Of a stretch of 64,000 nucleotides of DNA, positions 7,611 through 16,044 are shown piece by piece (the first letter of the stretch is position 1; each line of letters begins with the position of its first letter). This DNA comes from Afipia massiliensis (GTDB lineage: Bacteria; Pseudomonadota; Alphaproteobacteria; Rhizobiales; Xanthobacteraceae): contig NZ_JACHIJ010000008.1 of assembly GCF_014203115.1 (NCBI RefSeq), positions 1 to 64,000 of the forward strand. The letters are read 5' to 3'. A program made the position numbers and the translations under genes. Below the pieces are notes generated by a model that was given only the letters and a program-made list of their open reading frames with translations, did no database searches and was not told the origin of the DNA.

Positions 7611-9977
7611 ATGGTTGAGCAAGGGGTAGGCGCGCGGCTCTTGCGCAAGGAAGACGACCGCCTGATGCGGGGGCGCGGCGAATTTGTCGCCGATATTCGC
7701 CTCGCCGGCATGCAGGATGTGGCGTTCGTCCGCAGTCCGCTCGCCCATGCGCGCATTCGCGGGATATTCATACCACCGCAACATAAAGACAGCGTCTTCA
7801 TCGCTGCCGATCTGGTTGGCGTGAAGCCTATTCGTGCGGTCTCAGGTTTGCCGGGATTTAAGGTCTCGGAACAGCCGGTACTTGCTGTCGATAAGGTGCG
7901 GCAGGTTGGCGAGCTTATCGCGATGTGTCTGGGACGCACGCGGGCGGAAGCAGAAGACATTGCTGCTTCGGTTGAGCTCGATCTGGAAGAGCTGCCTGCG
8001 GTTTACGATATGTTGCAGGCGCGAGAACCGGGTGCGCCGCTGCTTCACGAGCACTGGGGCGACAACGTTTTTCTCGAGGCCTTCGTTGACGTGAATATCG
8101 AGAAAGCGTTCGACGCCCCGATCAAGGTAACCCGCGAAATCCGCACCGCGCGCCAGTCGATGGCCCCGCTGGAAGGGCGCGGCGTGGTGGCGTCATGGAG
8201 CAGCCGCCTCGAGCAGCTCACCGTCTACAGCGCGGCCCAGATGCCGCACATCAATCGCACCGGACTATCCGGCTGTCTTGGGATCGATCACGGCAACATC
8301 CGCGTCATCTCGCCGGATGTCGGCGGGGGCTTTGGTTACAAGGGAATTCTGCTGCCCGAGGAAGTGTGCCTGTCGTGGCTGACGATGCAGCGCGGACATC
8401 CCGTTCGCTGGATCGAGGATCGCCGCGAACATCTCACGGCTGGCGCCAACTGCCGCGAGCATCATTATCTTATTACGGGCTACGCCGACCGGGATGGGCG
8501 GCTGCGCGGTATTGATTGCGAAGCGACGGTGGATTCGGGAGCTTACTCTTCCTATCCGTTTTCTGCGTGCCTTGAAGCAGCGCAGGTCGCGAGCATTCTG
8601 CCGGGGCCATATGATTTTGAATCATATCGCTGCAAGACGTGGTCGGCTGCGACCAACAAATGCCCTATCCTGCCCTACCGCGGCGTCGCCCGCACGGGTG
8701 TCTGCTTCGCCATCGAACTCGTGCTCGATGCGATAGCGAGGGAAGCAGGGCTTGAGCCGCACGAAGTTCGCTTCAAGAATCTCGTGCGGCCGGAGCAGAT
8801 GCCGTTCGACAACATCACCAAGAAGCACTTCGACAGCGGCGACTACCCTGAAGCCTTAAAGCGCGCTCTGGCGCATTTCGATCTGCCGGCATTGCGCGCG
8901 CGGCAGGTGAAAGGCGAACCGGACGGGCGGCTGCTGGGATTCGGACTTTCAATCTATTGCGAGCAGGGCGCGCACGGGACCTCGGTCTATGCGGGCTGGG
9001 GAATTCCCATGGTGCCCGGTCACGAGCAGGCGACTGCGCGCGTCACACCGGACGGCGGGCTCGAACTGCGTGTCGGCGTTCATTCGCACGGTCAAAGTCT
9101 GGAAACCACGCTTGCCCAAGTGGCTTTTGAAATTCTCGGTATCGATACGTCGAAGATCAAAGTGGTTCTCGGTGACACCGCTATCACTCCGTATTCGACC
9201 GGTACCTGGGGTTCTCGCTGTATGGTGATGGCGGGCGGCGCGGTGGCAAGCGCTTGCCGCGAGATCGAAGATCGTGCCAAGCGGATTGGTGCCAGCTTGC
9301 TACAGGTTAGGGTCGAGGACGTTAAATTCATCGATGGTAGCGTGATTTCGACGGCGAGCGAAGTCAGCATGCAGGACATCGCGCGGGCGTGGTATCTGCG
9401 CCCACAGGATTTGCCGTCCGACGTTCATCGCGGAGGTCTCGAAGCCACCGTCGGCTACAAGCCAGAGCGCGACAGCGGCACGTTCAGCTACGCTGCCCAC
9501 GCTGTGACCGTCGCGGTCGATCCCGATCTGGGCGATGTCGAAATCCTCGATTACGTGATTGTCGAGGACGGCGGCAAGCTGGTCAATCCGATGGTCGTCG
9601 ACGGCCAGATCTACGGCGGCCTGGCACAAGGCATCGGCACTGCGCTGTATGAGGAGATGCCGTTCGACACCAACGGGCAGCCGTTGGCATCCACGTTCGC
9701 GGACTATCTACTGCCGGGGCCGACCGAGGTGCCGGAGCCGCGCCTCGATCACATGGAAACTCTTGCGCCCTATACCGAATTTGGCGTGAAGGGACTCGGC
9801 GAGGGTGGAGCGATCGCGCCGCCGGCAGCTATCGCCAACGCGGTCAACGATGCGCTGAAGGGATTGGGCGCGGAACTGCTCTGCTCGCCGATCACGCCGC
9901 GCCGCGTACTCGAATCCATCGCTGCAGCTAAGGCGAGAGGAGCGGGTAACGCCGTGTCTAACGGAGCGAAATCGTGA
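7611..9977 (+). CDS. Molybdenum hydroxylase large subunit (CoxL/xanthine dehydrogenase family)
   Basis: The 788-residue protein is the molybdopterin-cytosine-dinucleotide-binding subunit of a three-part hydroxylase that adds water-derived oxygen to a carbon centre, often in a heterocycle or aldehyde. It shows DVGGGFGYKG for cofactor binding and a C-terminal GLGEGGAIAPPAAIANAVNDAL with the catalytic glutamate. The active-site loop reads PYRGVARTG, not the AYxCSFR loop of true CO dehydrogenase, so CO oxidation is unlikely. It is translationally coupled to the FAD subunit by a GTGA overlap. The substrate is unknown. Confidence 0.88.
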   Translation: MVEQGVGARLLRKEDDRLMRGRGEFVADIRLAGMQDVAFVRSPLAHARIRGIFIPPQHKDSVFIAADLVGVKPIRAVSGLPGFKVSEQPVLAVDKVRQVGELIAMCLGRTRAEAEDIAASVELDLEELPAVYDMLQAREPGAPLLHEHWGDNVFLEAFVDVNIEKAFDAPIKVTREIRTARQSMAPLEGRGVVASWSSRLEQLTVYSAAQMPHINRTGLSGCLGIDHGNIRVISPDVGGGFGYKGILLPEEVCLSWLTMQRGHPVRWIEDRREHLTAGANCREHHYLITGYADRDGRLRGIDCEATVDSGAYSSYPFSACLEAAQVASILPGPYDFESYRCKTWSAATNKCPILPYRGVARTGVCFAIELVLDAIAREAGLEPHEVRFKNLVRPEQMPFDNITKKHFDSGDYPEALKRALAHFDLPALRARQVKGEPDGRLLGFGLSIYCEQGAHGTSVYAGWGIPMVPGHEQATARVTPDGGLELRVGVHSHGQSLETTLAQVAFEILGIDTSKIKVVLGDTAITPYSTGTWGSRCMVMAGGAVASACREIEDRAKRIGASLLQVRVEDVKFIDGSVISTASEVSMQDIARAWYLRPQDLPSDVHRGGLEATVGYKPERDSGTFSYAAHAVTVAVDPDLGDVEILDYVIVEDGGKLVNPMVVDGQIYGGLAQGIGTALYEEMPFDTNGQPLASTFADYLLPGPTEVPEPRLDHMETLAPYTEFGVKGLGEGGAIAPPAAIANAVNDALKGLGAELLCSPITPRRVLESIAAAKARGAGNAVSNGAKS

Positions 9978-10804
9978 AGCCGGTCAATTTCGCATATGAG
10001 CGTCCGAAGCAAGTTGCAGATGCGGTCAGCTTGCTTGCGGATGAGAGCGTTCATTCCAAAGTGATGGCCGGCGGCCAGTCGCTTGGTCCGATGCTCAACA
10101 TGCGGCTGGTGCAGCCTGACGTCATCGTGGACATCACCGCACTTGCCGAATTGAAACGCGTGGAGAAGCAGAAAGACCATCTCGTTCTCGGAGCTTGCGT
10201 CACGCATGCTGATATCGAGGACGGCCGGGTGCCGGATGCCACCAACGGGGCCATGCGCGGCGTCGCCGCCGGCATCGCCTATCGCGCCGTGCGCAATCGC
10301 GGCACCATCGGCGGCAGCCTCACCAATGCGGACCCGTCGGCGGACTGGGTGTCGGCGCTGGCTGCGCTGGGCGCGGAAGCCATCGTGCGCGGCGCGAACG
10401 GCGCGCGGACCATGGCGGTCGAGTCCTACGTGACTGGCGCGCTGGAAACCGCGCTGGAGGCCGGAGAGCTGCTGGAAGCCATCCGGGTGCCGATACTCTC
10501 CTCGTCGGCACAATGGGGCTACTACAAGGTTTGCCGCAAGACCGGCGAATACGCGCATGCCATCGGCGCCGTCCTGCTCGATCGTTCGCGAAACGTGTTC
10601 CGCGCCGTCATCGGCGCGACCGAACGCAAGCCGCTGGTGCTGTCCGATGCGCGGGCGTTATTCGGCGGAACCTACAACCTTACGGACTTTGACCAGAATG
10701 CCGCCGACGCGATGCTGCAATCGCTCGGAATGACGGACACACTCGACAGGCAAATTCATACGGTCGCGCTTTCGCGCGCTGTTCGACAGGCAGCCGGCTC
10801 ATGA
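9974..10804 (+). CDS. Molybdenum hydroxylase FAD-binding (medium) subunit
   Basis: The 276-residue protein carries the two flavin motifs of the CoxM/CutM family: AGGQSLGPMLNMR near residue 35 and TIGGSLTNADPSADW near residue 110. It passes electrons from the iron-sulfur subunit to an acceptor. It starts with a GTG that overlaps the stop of the large subunit and ends overlapping the ATG of the small subunit, so all three are made together. The order large, medium, small is less common than medium, small, large, which is the order in the second hydroxylase of this window at 39.9 kb. Confidence 0.88.
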   Translation: MKPVNFAYERPKQVADAVSLLADESVHSKVMAGGQSLGPMLNMRLVQPDVIVDITALAELKRVEKQKDHLVLGACVTHADIEDGRVPDATNGAMRGVAAGIAYRAVRNRGTIGGSLTNADPSADWVSALAALGAEAIVRGANGARTMAVESYVTGALETALEAGELLEAIRVPILSSSAQWGYYKVCRKTGEYAHAIGAVLLDRSRNVFRAVIGATERKPLVLSDARALFGGTYNLTDFDQNAADAMLQSLGMTDTLDRQIHTVALSRAVRQAAGS

Positions 10805-12000
10805 ATCAGATTTCGCTCAACGTCAACGGCAAGCCGGTCTCGGGCACGGTCGAGCCGCGCACCCATCTCGCGGACTTCCTGCGCGAAAGCCGCGACCTTA
10901 CCGGTACGCATCTCGGATGCGAGCATGGCGTCTGCGGCGCATGCACCATTCTGGTCGATGGCGTGCCGGTTCGCTCGTGCATTACCTTTGCGGTCGCGTG
11001 CGACGGCGCCGATGTTGTCACCATTGAGGGCCTCGATGAAGATGATATCACGCGCGAGCTGCGTGAGGCGTTCAAGCGCGAACACGCGTTGCAATGCGGC
11101 TACTGCACACCCGGCATGCTGGTCTCGGCGCGCGATCTGGTCGCGCGAAGCCCTTCGCCCGATGAACAAGCCATTCGTGTCGCGATGAGTGGCAATCTTT
11201 GCCGCTGCACCGGTTACGTTGGCATCATTCGCGCCATCAAGAGCGTGATCACAGCGCGACTCGCGCGTGAGATCGCGCCGATTGTTGGGGGAGGGCGTTC
11301 CGCAGTAGGTCCTGCTGGCTCCGGTCATGCCTGCGTTTTGACCGCGGGGGCTGTACCTGCTCGCGCTGCATCGTCAGCGCCACAGATGGTATCTGCGGCT
11401 TCGAAAGCGCTGATCGACCGTGACTGGACGCCGCAAAACTCATTCGACCAGAACTTCGTTGTCCACTATCCGCGCGAGCAGGTGTGGGAGATGTTCGGCC
11501 GCGTGCAGGACGTTGCGTCGTGTTTGCCGGGCGCCAGCCTGATCGGTGAGCCAAAAGCCGATCATGTCAACGGGCAGATCCGCGTCAAGGTGGGGCCGAT
11601 CACAGCCGAGTTCCGTGGCCAGGCCGAGATCGAGCGCGACGAAGGTTCCTATTCCGGGAAAATTATTGGCGCGGGAAGTGACGCCCGCAGCAGCTCCTCG
11701 ACCCGCGGAATGATAACCTACCGTCTGGTGCCGACGAGTGACGGTCGGTCCACTGAAGTGGCGGTGAACGTAGGCTACACGCTGACCGGAATGCTGGCGC
11801 AGTTCGGCCGCGCAGGCATCGTCCAGGACGTGGCTGCGCGTCTGACGGCGGCTTTCGTTACGAACCTGGAGGCTCGGCTGGGAGGCAAGACAGCAGCAGA
11901 TTTGCCCGCGGCCGATGCCGGGCTCGACGCAGGATCGCTGGTGTTCTCAGTGATCGCCGGCCGGCTCAAAGATCTGTTCCGGCGGCTTTTTGGGGCTTGA
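10801..12000 (+). CDS. Molybdenum hydroxylase 2Fe-2S subunit fused to a CoxG (SRPBCC) domain
   Basis: The 399-residue protein is about 240 residues longer than a normal small subunit. Residues 1-155 hold both [2Fe-2S] clusters: GCEHGVCGACTILVDG near residue 39, CGYCTPGML near 98, and GNLCRCTGY near 135. A low-complexity alanine-rich linker follows. From about residue 215 to 370 there is a CoxG-like SRPBCC domain, with VWEMFGRVQDVASCLPGA and later GMLAQFGRAGIVQDVA. CoxG is usually a separate membrane-anchoring protein in CO dehydrogenase operons, so the fusion may tether this hydroxylase to the membrane or a quinone. The membrane role is inferred. Confidence 0.88.
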   Translation: MNQISLNVNGKPVSGTVEPRTHLADFLRESRDLTGTHLGCEHGVCGACTILVDGVPVRSCITFAVACDGADVVTIEGLDEDDITRELREAFKREHALQCGYCTPGMLVSARDLVARSPSPDEQAIRVAMSGNLCRCTGYVGIIRAIKSVITARLAREIAPIVGGGRSAVGPAGSGHACVLTAGAVPARAASSAPQMVSAASKALIDRDWTPQNSFDQNFVVHYPREQVWEMFGRVQDVASCLPGASLIGEPKADHVNGQIRVKVGPITAEFRGQAEIERDEGSYSGKIIGAGSDARSSSSTRGMITYRLVPTSDGRSTEVAVNVGYTLTGMLAQFGRAGIVQDVAARLTAAFVTNLEARLGGKTAADLPAADAGLDAGSLVFSVIAGRLKDLFRRLFGA

Positions 12001-12033
12001 TAAGGGGGCGTTGCCGGAGGAAAGATATTGTCT

Positions 12034-12049
12034 TCCTAACAATAGTACC
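12034..12049. promoter_or_regulatory. Putative GntR operator, site B
   Basis: TCCTAACAATAGTACC lies 63 bases before the pxpA start, in the gap after the hydroxylase operon. It agrees with site A at 13 of 16 positions. It implies that pxpA and the genes after it can start from their own promoter. Confidence 0.5.
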
Positions 12050-12111
12050 TTATGCTTCCGTAGCCTAAAATGCCGACACTTCCGCTATTCGTGCTAAATT
12101 CGGAGTGAGTA

Positions 12112-12888
12112 ATGACCATCAAGATCAATCTCAATGCTGACATGGCGGAAGGTTTCGGCGCTTACGATATCGGCGACGATAATGGCATTCTGAAAATTAT
12201 CGGCTCGGCCAATATCGCCTGCGGCTTTCACGCCGGCGATCCGCTGACGATGCGTCGCGTTGTCGAAAACGCCAAGCGTGAGGGCGTCACCGTCGGTGTT
12301 CATCCCGGCTTCAACGATCTCTGGGGCTTTGGTCGTCGCCGCATCGACATGCGTCCAGACGACCTTGAGTCCATGATTGCCTATCAGATCGGGGCGTTGC
12401 AGGCGATGGCGTCGTATTCCAACGTCAAGGTCACGCATCTCAAGCCGCACGGCGCGTTGAACAACATGGCCGCGGAAAACAAGGAATACGCGATGGCGAT
12501 CGGTCGAGCGATCAAAACCGTCGATCCGGACATTATCTATCTCGCGCTGTCGGGCTCCGAGATGGAGAAGGCCGGACGCAGCCTCGGCCTCAGGGTAGCG
12601 CTCGAAGGTTTCTGCGATCGCCAGTACGAGGACGACGGCAACCTGACGTCGCGCAAGATTCCGGGCTCGGTTTTCAAGGATCCGGCGGTTGCGACCAAGC
12701 AGGTCGTCGATATGGTGGTTCACAACTTCATCACCACCCGCAGCGGCAAGCAGATTCCCTGCAAAGTGCACTCGCTCTGCGTTCACGGCGATGAGCCGAC
12801 TGCGGTGGCTCTCGCCAAGCAGGTGCGCGAAGGGCTCGAGAATGCTGGCGTCAAAATGGTGACGCTGCCCGAAATGGCAATCGACTGA
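12112..12888 (+). CDS. pxpA: 5-oxoprolinase subunit PxpA (LamB/YcsF family)
   Basis: The 258-residue protein matches the LamB/YcsF family along its whole length. It begins with LNADMAEGFGAY, then has ANIACGFHAGDP, GVHPGFND, HLKPHGALNN, and the C-terminal CVHGDEPTAV. These carry the conserved Asp and His residues of the active site. With PxpB and PxpC it would open 5-oxoproline to glutamate with ATP. It is separated from pxpBC by the GntR gene and the hydroxylase operon, but shares their candidate operator. A lactam other than 5-oxoproline remains possible. Confidence 0.88.
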   Translation: MTIKINLNADMAEGFGAYDIGDDNGILKIIGSANIACGFHAGDPLTMRRVVENAKREGVTVGVHPGFNDLWGFGRRRIDMRPDDLESMIAYQIGALQAMASYSNVKVTHLKPHGALNNMAAENKEYAMAIGRAIKTVDPDIIYLALSGSEMEKAGRSLGLRVALEGFCDRQYEDDGNLTSRKIPGSVFKDPAVATKQVVDMVVHNFITTRSGKQIPCKVHSLCVHGDEPTAVALAKQVREGLENAGVKMVTLPEMAID

Positions 12889-12929
12889 ATATTCGTCGCT
12901 GACATCGCATCTGAAGGAAGGCCTGTGAC

Positions 12930-13589
12930 ATGAGCGCTAAGCCAAGCATTGCTATTCTGGGAGGCACCGGCGACCTCGGTTCAGGCCTCGCAAAACGCTG
13001 GCTTGCTGCGGGTTATGCCGTGGTCATCGGTTCACGCTCGGCCGAGAAGGCCCAGGCTTTTGCAACGGAGCTTGGCGGCGGTGCGCGCGGTGACGACAAT
13101 GTCGGCGCGGCGAAATCTGCCGACATCGTGGTGCTTGCGGTGCCGTTTGGCAGCCATGAGGCGACGTTGCGCGAGGTAAAGGACGCGGTGCAGGGCAAGA
13201 TCGTGGTTGATGCCGCTGTGCCGCTGGTGCCGCCAAAGGTCTCGGTCGTGCAGCTTCCCCCCGAGGGTTCGGCGGCGCAGATTGCACAGACCTTGCTCGG
13301 CGAGGGTGTTAAAGTGGTTTCCGCGTTTCACAACGTCGGCGCGACCAAGCTGCACGCAGGCGGTCGCGCGGATTGCGACGTTCTGGTGTTCGGCAACGAC
13401 AAGGAATCGCGCGACATCGTGATCGGACTGGCGAACGAGGTTGCCAGTTGCGGTATCGACGGCGGCGTGCTGGCCAATTCGGCCGCGGCGGAGGCGTTGA
13501 CATCGGTTCTGATCGGGATCAACCGCCGCTACAAGGTTCCCGGCGCGGGCATCCGCATCACTGGGCTTTCTCCGCCCGTTCCACAATGA
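12930..13589 (+). CDS. fno: F420:NADPH oxidoreductase
   Basis: The 219-residue protein transfers hydride between NADPH and coenzyme F420, which would supply reduced F420 to F420-dependent enzymes. The N-terminus has the Rossmann motif GGTGDLGSGLAKRW near residue 11, followed by IGSRSAEKA, which fits binding of the NADP phosphate. The middle has VLAVPFGSHE and the C-terminal half a SAFHNVGATKL segment typical of the Fno/NpdG family. It is 41 bases after pxpA and 9 bases before cofE, inside what looks like one transcription unit. Its presence beside all F420 synthesis genes strongly supports the F420 assignment. Confidence 0.88.
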   Translation: MSAKPSIAILGGTGDLGSGLAKRWLAAGYAVVIGSRSAEKAQAFATELGGGARGDDNVGAAKSADIVVLAVPFGSHEATLREVKDAVQGKIVVDAAVPLVPPKVSVVQLPPEGSAAQIAQTLLGEGVKVVSAFHNVGATKLHAGGRADCDVLVFGNDKESRDIVIGLANEVASCGIDGGVLANSAAAEALTSVLIGINRRYKVPGAGIRITGLSPPVPQ

Positions 13590-13598
13590 TCGTGCGCG

Positions 13599-14366
13599 AT
13601 GGCGAAGAGCGTCACATATCATGCTGTACCCGGTATCCCGCTCATCGTTCCGGGCGATGATCTTGCTGTGCTCATTGCCGAGTCTCTGAACAAGGCGCAA
13701 CTTCCGCTGCTATCCGGCGACATCGTCGTTATCGCCCAGAAGATCGTCTCAAAGGCAGAGAACCGCTACGTCGTGTTGAAGGACGTGGTTCCTTCGGACA
13801 AGGCGCGAATGCTTGCCGATCAGATCGGCAAGGACGCCCGTTACATCGAAGTCGTTCTGTCGGAATCCGACGAGGTCGTGCGCCATCGGCCCAACGTCAT
13901 GATCGTCGTGCATCGGCTTGGATTCGTGATGGCCAATGCGGGGATCGATCAATCGAACATCGAGCACGTTAACGGCGAAGAGTGCGTGCTGTTGTTGCCG
14001 CGTGATCCTGATGGCGCCGCGGCGCAACTGAAGGCCGAGTTTGACGCAGCCTTTGGGGCCAAGGTTGGCGTCATCATCAATGACAGTTTCGGGCGCCCCT
14101 GGCGCAATGGCGTCGTGGGCGTTGCGCTTGGTGCAGCCGGTCTGCCGTCGTTGCTTGATCTGGTTGGTGAGCCGGACATGTTTGGCCGGAAGATGCAGAT
14201 GACCGAAATCGCGATTGCCGATGAAATCGCGGCCGGCGCGTCGCTGCTGATGGGTCAGGCGGCGGAGGGGCTGCCGGTGGTAGTCGTTCGCGGACTGGAA
14301 TTCGACGCGGCCTCACGTCCCGCATCGGCGCTGGTGCGCCCGCGTGAACGGGACATGTTCCGATGA
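13599..14366 (+). CDS. cofE: Coenzyme F420-0:L-glutamate ligase
   Basis: The 255-residue protein adds glutamate residues to F420-0. It has the CofE pattern: GDIVVIAQKIVSKAENR near residue 42, an ANAGIDQSN segment near 110, and NDSFGRPWRNGVVGVALGAAG near 165. It corresponds to the N-terminal domain of mycobacterial FbiB and lacks the C-terminal nitroreductase-like domain. The step that FbiB-C performs in mycobacteria (reduction of dehydro-F420-0) therefore has no obvious gene here, unless a separate protein does it. The ATG is 9 bases after fno, and its stop overlaps the cofD start. Confidence 0.88.
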   Translation: MAKSVTYHAVPGIPLIVPGDDLAVLIAESLNKAQLPLLSGDIVVIAQKIVSKAENRYVVLKDVVPSDKARMLADQIGKDARYIEVVLSESDEVVRHRPNVMIVVHRLGFVMANAGIDQSNIEHVNGEECVLLLPRDPDGAAAQLKAEFDAAFGAKVGVIINDSFGRPWRNGVVGVALGAAGLPSLLDLVGEPDMFGRKMQMTEIAIADEIAAGASLLMGQAAEGLPVVVVRGLEFDAASRPASALVRPRERDMFR

Positions 14367-15346
14367 ATGTCCAATCAACATTACCTCTGCGCGGACGGCC
14401 CGTGGTTGCGCTGTGCGGCGGCGTCGGGGGTGCCAAGCTGGCGCTGGGATTGGAGCGCCTGATCGGCGCGGATCTGACCGTGATCGTCAACGCCGGCGAC
14501 GATTTCGAGCATCTTGGCCTGTACGTCTCCCCCGATATCGATACCGTTCTTTATACACTCGGCGGGCTCAGCGATATCGAACGCGGCTGGGGCAGGGCGG
14601 ATGAGACCTGGAATTTCATGGAAGCGCTCGGGGGCCTCGGCGGCGAAACATGGTTTCGACTCGGCGACCGCGATCTCGCCATGCACGTCGAACGTACGCG
14701 CGCGCTGCGAGCAGGGGTATCTCTCACGGATTTCACAACGGCGATCGCGCGCCAGTTAGGGATTGCGGCAAGCATCCTCCCAATGTCGGACGATCGCGTC
14801 GAGACCATGGTGATTACGGCTGATGGGCCTCTGCCGTTCCAGCGCTATTTCGTCGGGCTGCAATGCGCGCCGGTGGTAAAGCGACTTGAATTCAGGAATG
14901 CAGAACGTGCCGCGGCTTCTAGTCAGGTTCTGGCGGCGCTCGGAAATCCAAACCTTGCCGCCGTTATTGTTTGTCCATCGAATCCGTATCTCAGCGTCGA
15001 TCCCATTCTGGCCGTCTCGGATATTCGCAAGGCCCTTGATGACGTGACCGCGCCCGTTGTCGCGGTCTCTCCCTTGATCGGCGGGCAGGCGGTGAAGGGT
15101 CCGACGGCAAAGATCATGGCGGAACTCGGCGTGCCGGCGGATTCCGCTGCGATCTCCCGACATTATCGTTTCATCGACGGGTTGATCATTGACGAGACTG
15201 ACCGAGCAGATGCGGACAAGATCGAGCTGCCCGTGCAGGTGACGTCCACATGGATGCGGAGCTTAGAGGATCGTGATCGGCTGGCGGCCGATTGCCTGGA
15301 TTTTGCCGCGCAGCTGGCGAGCGGTGAGAGAAGGAAAGTGATGTGA
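14363..15346 (+). CDS. cofD: 2-phospho-L-lactate (or PEP) transferase of F420 synthesis
   Basis: The 327-residue protein joins the CofC-activated phospho-compound to the deazaflavin Fo, giving F420-0 or dehydro-F420-0. The N-terminus has the family motif GGVGGAKL at residues 19-26, then VNAGDDFEHLGL and SPDIDTVLYTLGG. It continues with the RLGDRDLA segment near residue 105 and ends in the usual helical region. Length is normal for CofD/FbiA. It overlaps cofE at ATGA and cofC by 4 bases, so all are translated in a coupled way. Confidence 0.9.
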   Translation: MNVQSTLPLRGRPVVALCGGVGGAKLALGLERLIGADLTVIVNAGDDFEHLGLYVSPDIDTVLYTLGGLSDIERGWGRADETWNFMEALGGLGGETWFRLGDRDLAMHVERTRALRAGVSLTDFTTAIARQLGIAASILPMSDDRVETMVITADGPLPFQRYFVGLQCAPVVKRLEFRNAERAAASSQVLAALGNPNLAAVIVCPSNPYLSVDPILAVSDIRKALDDVTAPVVAVSPLIGGQAVKGPTAKIMAELGVPADSAAISRHYRFIDGLIIDETDRADADKIELPVQVTSTWMRSLEDRDRLAADCLDFAAQLASGERRKVM

Positions 15347-16044
15347 TGGAAACGTTCGCTGACAACCCTTCAAACATCTGGGCCATTGTTCCCGTCAAGC
15401 GGCTGAGCCACGCCAAACAGCGGCTTGCGCCGGTTTTGTCGCGCAATGAGCGGGTCAAACTCGCGCGTACCATGTTGCATGAAGTTTTGACGACGCTGTG
15501 TGCCTCCGACCTTGCTGGCATCATGGTCGTCACCAGCGATCCAATGGTGGCGAATCTTGCCTCGCTGTTCGATGCGCGCGTTGTCCCTGACGCCATGGAA
15601 ACTGGCGTCAACGCGGCGGTTCAGCAGGGTCTGACGGCTCTCGGTCCAACTGCTAGCGCGTTGGTTATTCCGGCCGATGTGCCGTTCGCGACCGCAGGCG
15701 ATCTACGGGCGATCATCGATGAACTTCAACAGTATCCTGTAGTTTTGGCGCCAGCCTTGTCCGATGGCGGTACCAACGCTCTCGCCATGCAAGCGCCCGA
15801 TATGATCGTGCCGAAATTCGGCGAGGACAGCTATTTGCGCCACCAGATGCAGTCTCGCGCGAAGGGCTTTGCCTGCGGCGTTGTCAGCTCGGACGGCATC
15901 GGACGCGATATTGATCGCCCGCAAGACCTGGTCGCGCCGATGATGACCAGGAAATATTCGCTGACTGCGGCGCTACTCTTGGAATTGAACATTTCAACCC
16001 GCTTGGGTGTCGGTGCGCTGCCGCTCTGTGTGAGGCATATGTGA
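15343..16044 (+). CDS. cofC: Phospholactate/PEP/3-phosphoglycerate guanylyltransferase of F420 synthesis
   Basis: The 233-residue protein is a MobA-like nucleotidyltransferase of the CofC/FbiD family. It has WAIVPVKRLSHAKQRLAPVL near residue 11, the usual GTP-binding start, and LVIPADVPFAT near residue 107. Related enzymes use 2-phospholactate, phosphoenolpyruvate or 3-phosphoglycerate, and the substrate cannot be told from the sequence by eye. The last 30 or so residues look unlike the usual ending and may be a lineage extension. It overlaps cofD and fbiC by 4 bases each. Confidence 0.85.
   Translation: MMETFADNPSNIWAIVPVKRLSHAKQRLAPVLSRNERVKLARTMLHEVLTTLCASDLAGIMVVTSDPMVANLASLFDARVVPDAMETGVNAAVQQGLTALGPTASALVIPADVPFATAGDLRAIIDELQQYPVVLAPALSDGGTNALAMQAPDMIVPKFGEDSYLRHQMQSRAKGFACGVVSSDGIGRDIDRPQDLVAPMMTRKYSLTAALLLELNISTRLGVGALPLCVRHM

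Noticed and set aside
7611..12000. Aerobic CO dehydrogenase (coxLMS) with CoxG
   Set aside because: The large subunit lacks the AYxCSFR loop that marks true CO dehydrogenase, the order is large-medium-small, and no coxDEF-type maturation genes are nearby. It is a related hydroxylase of unknown substrate.
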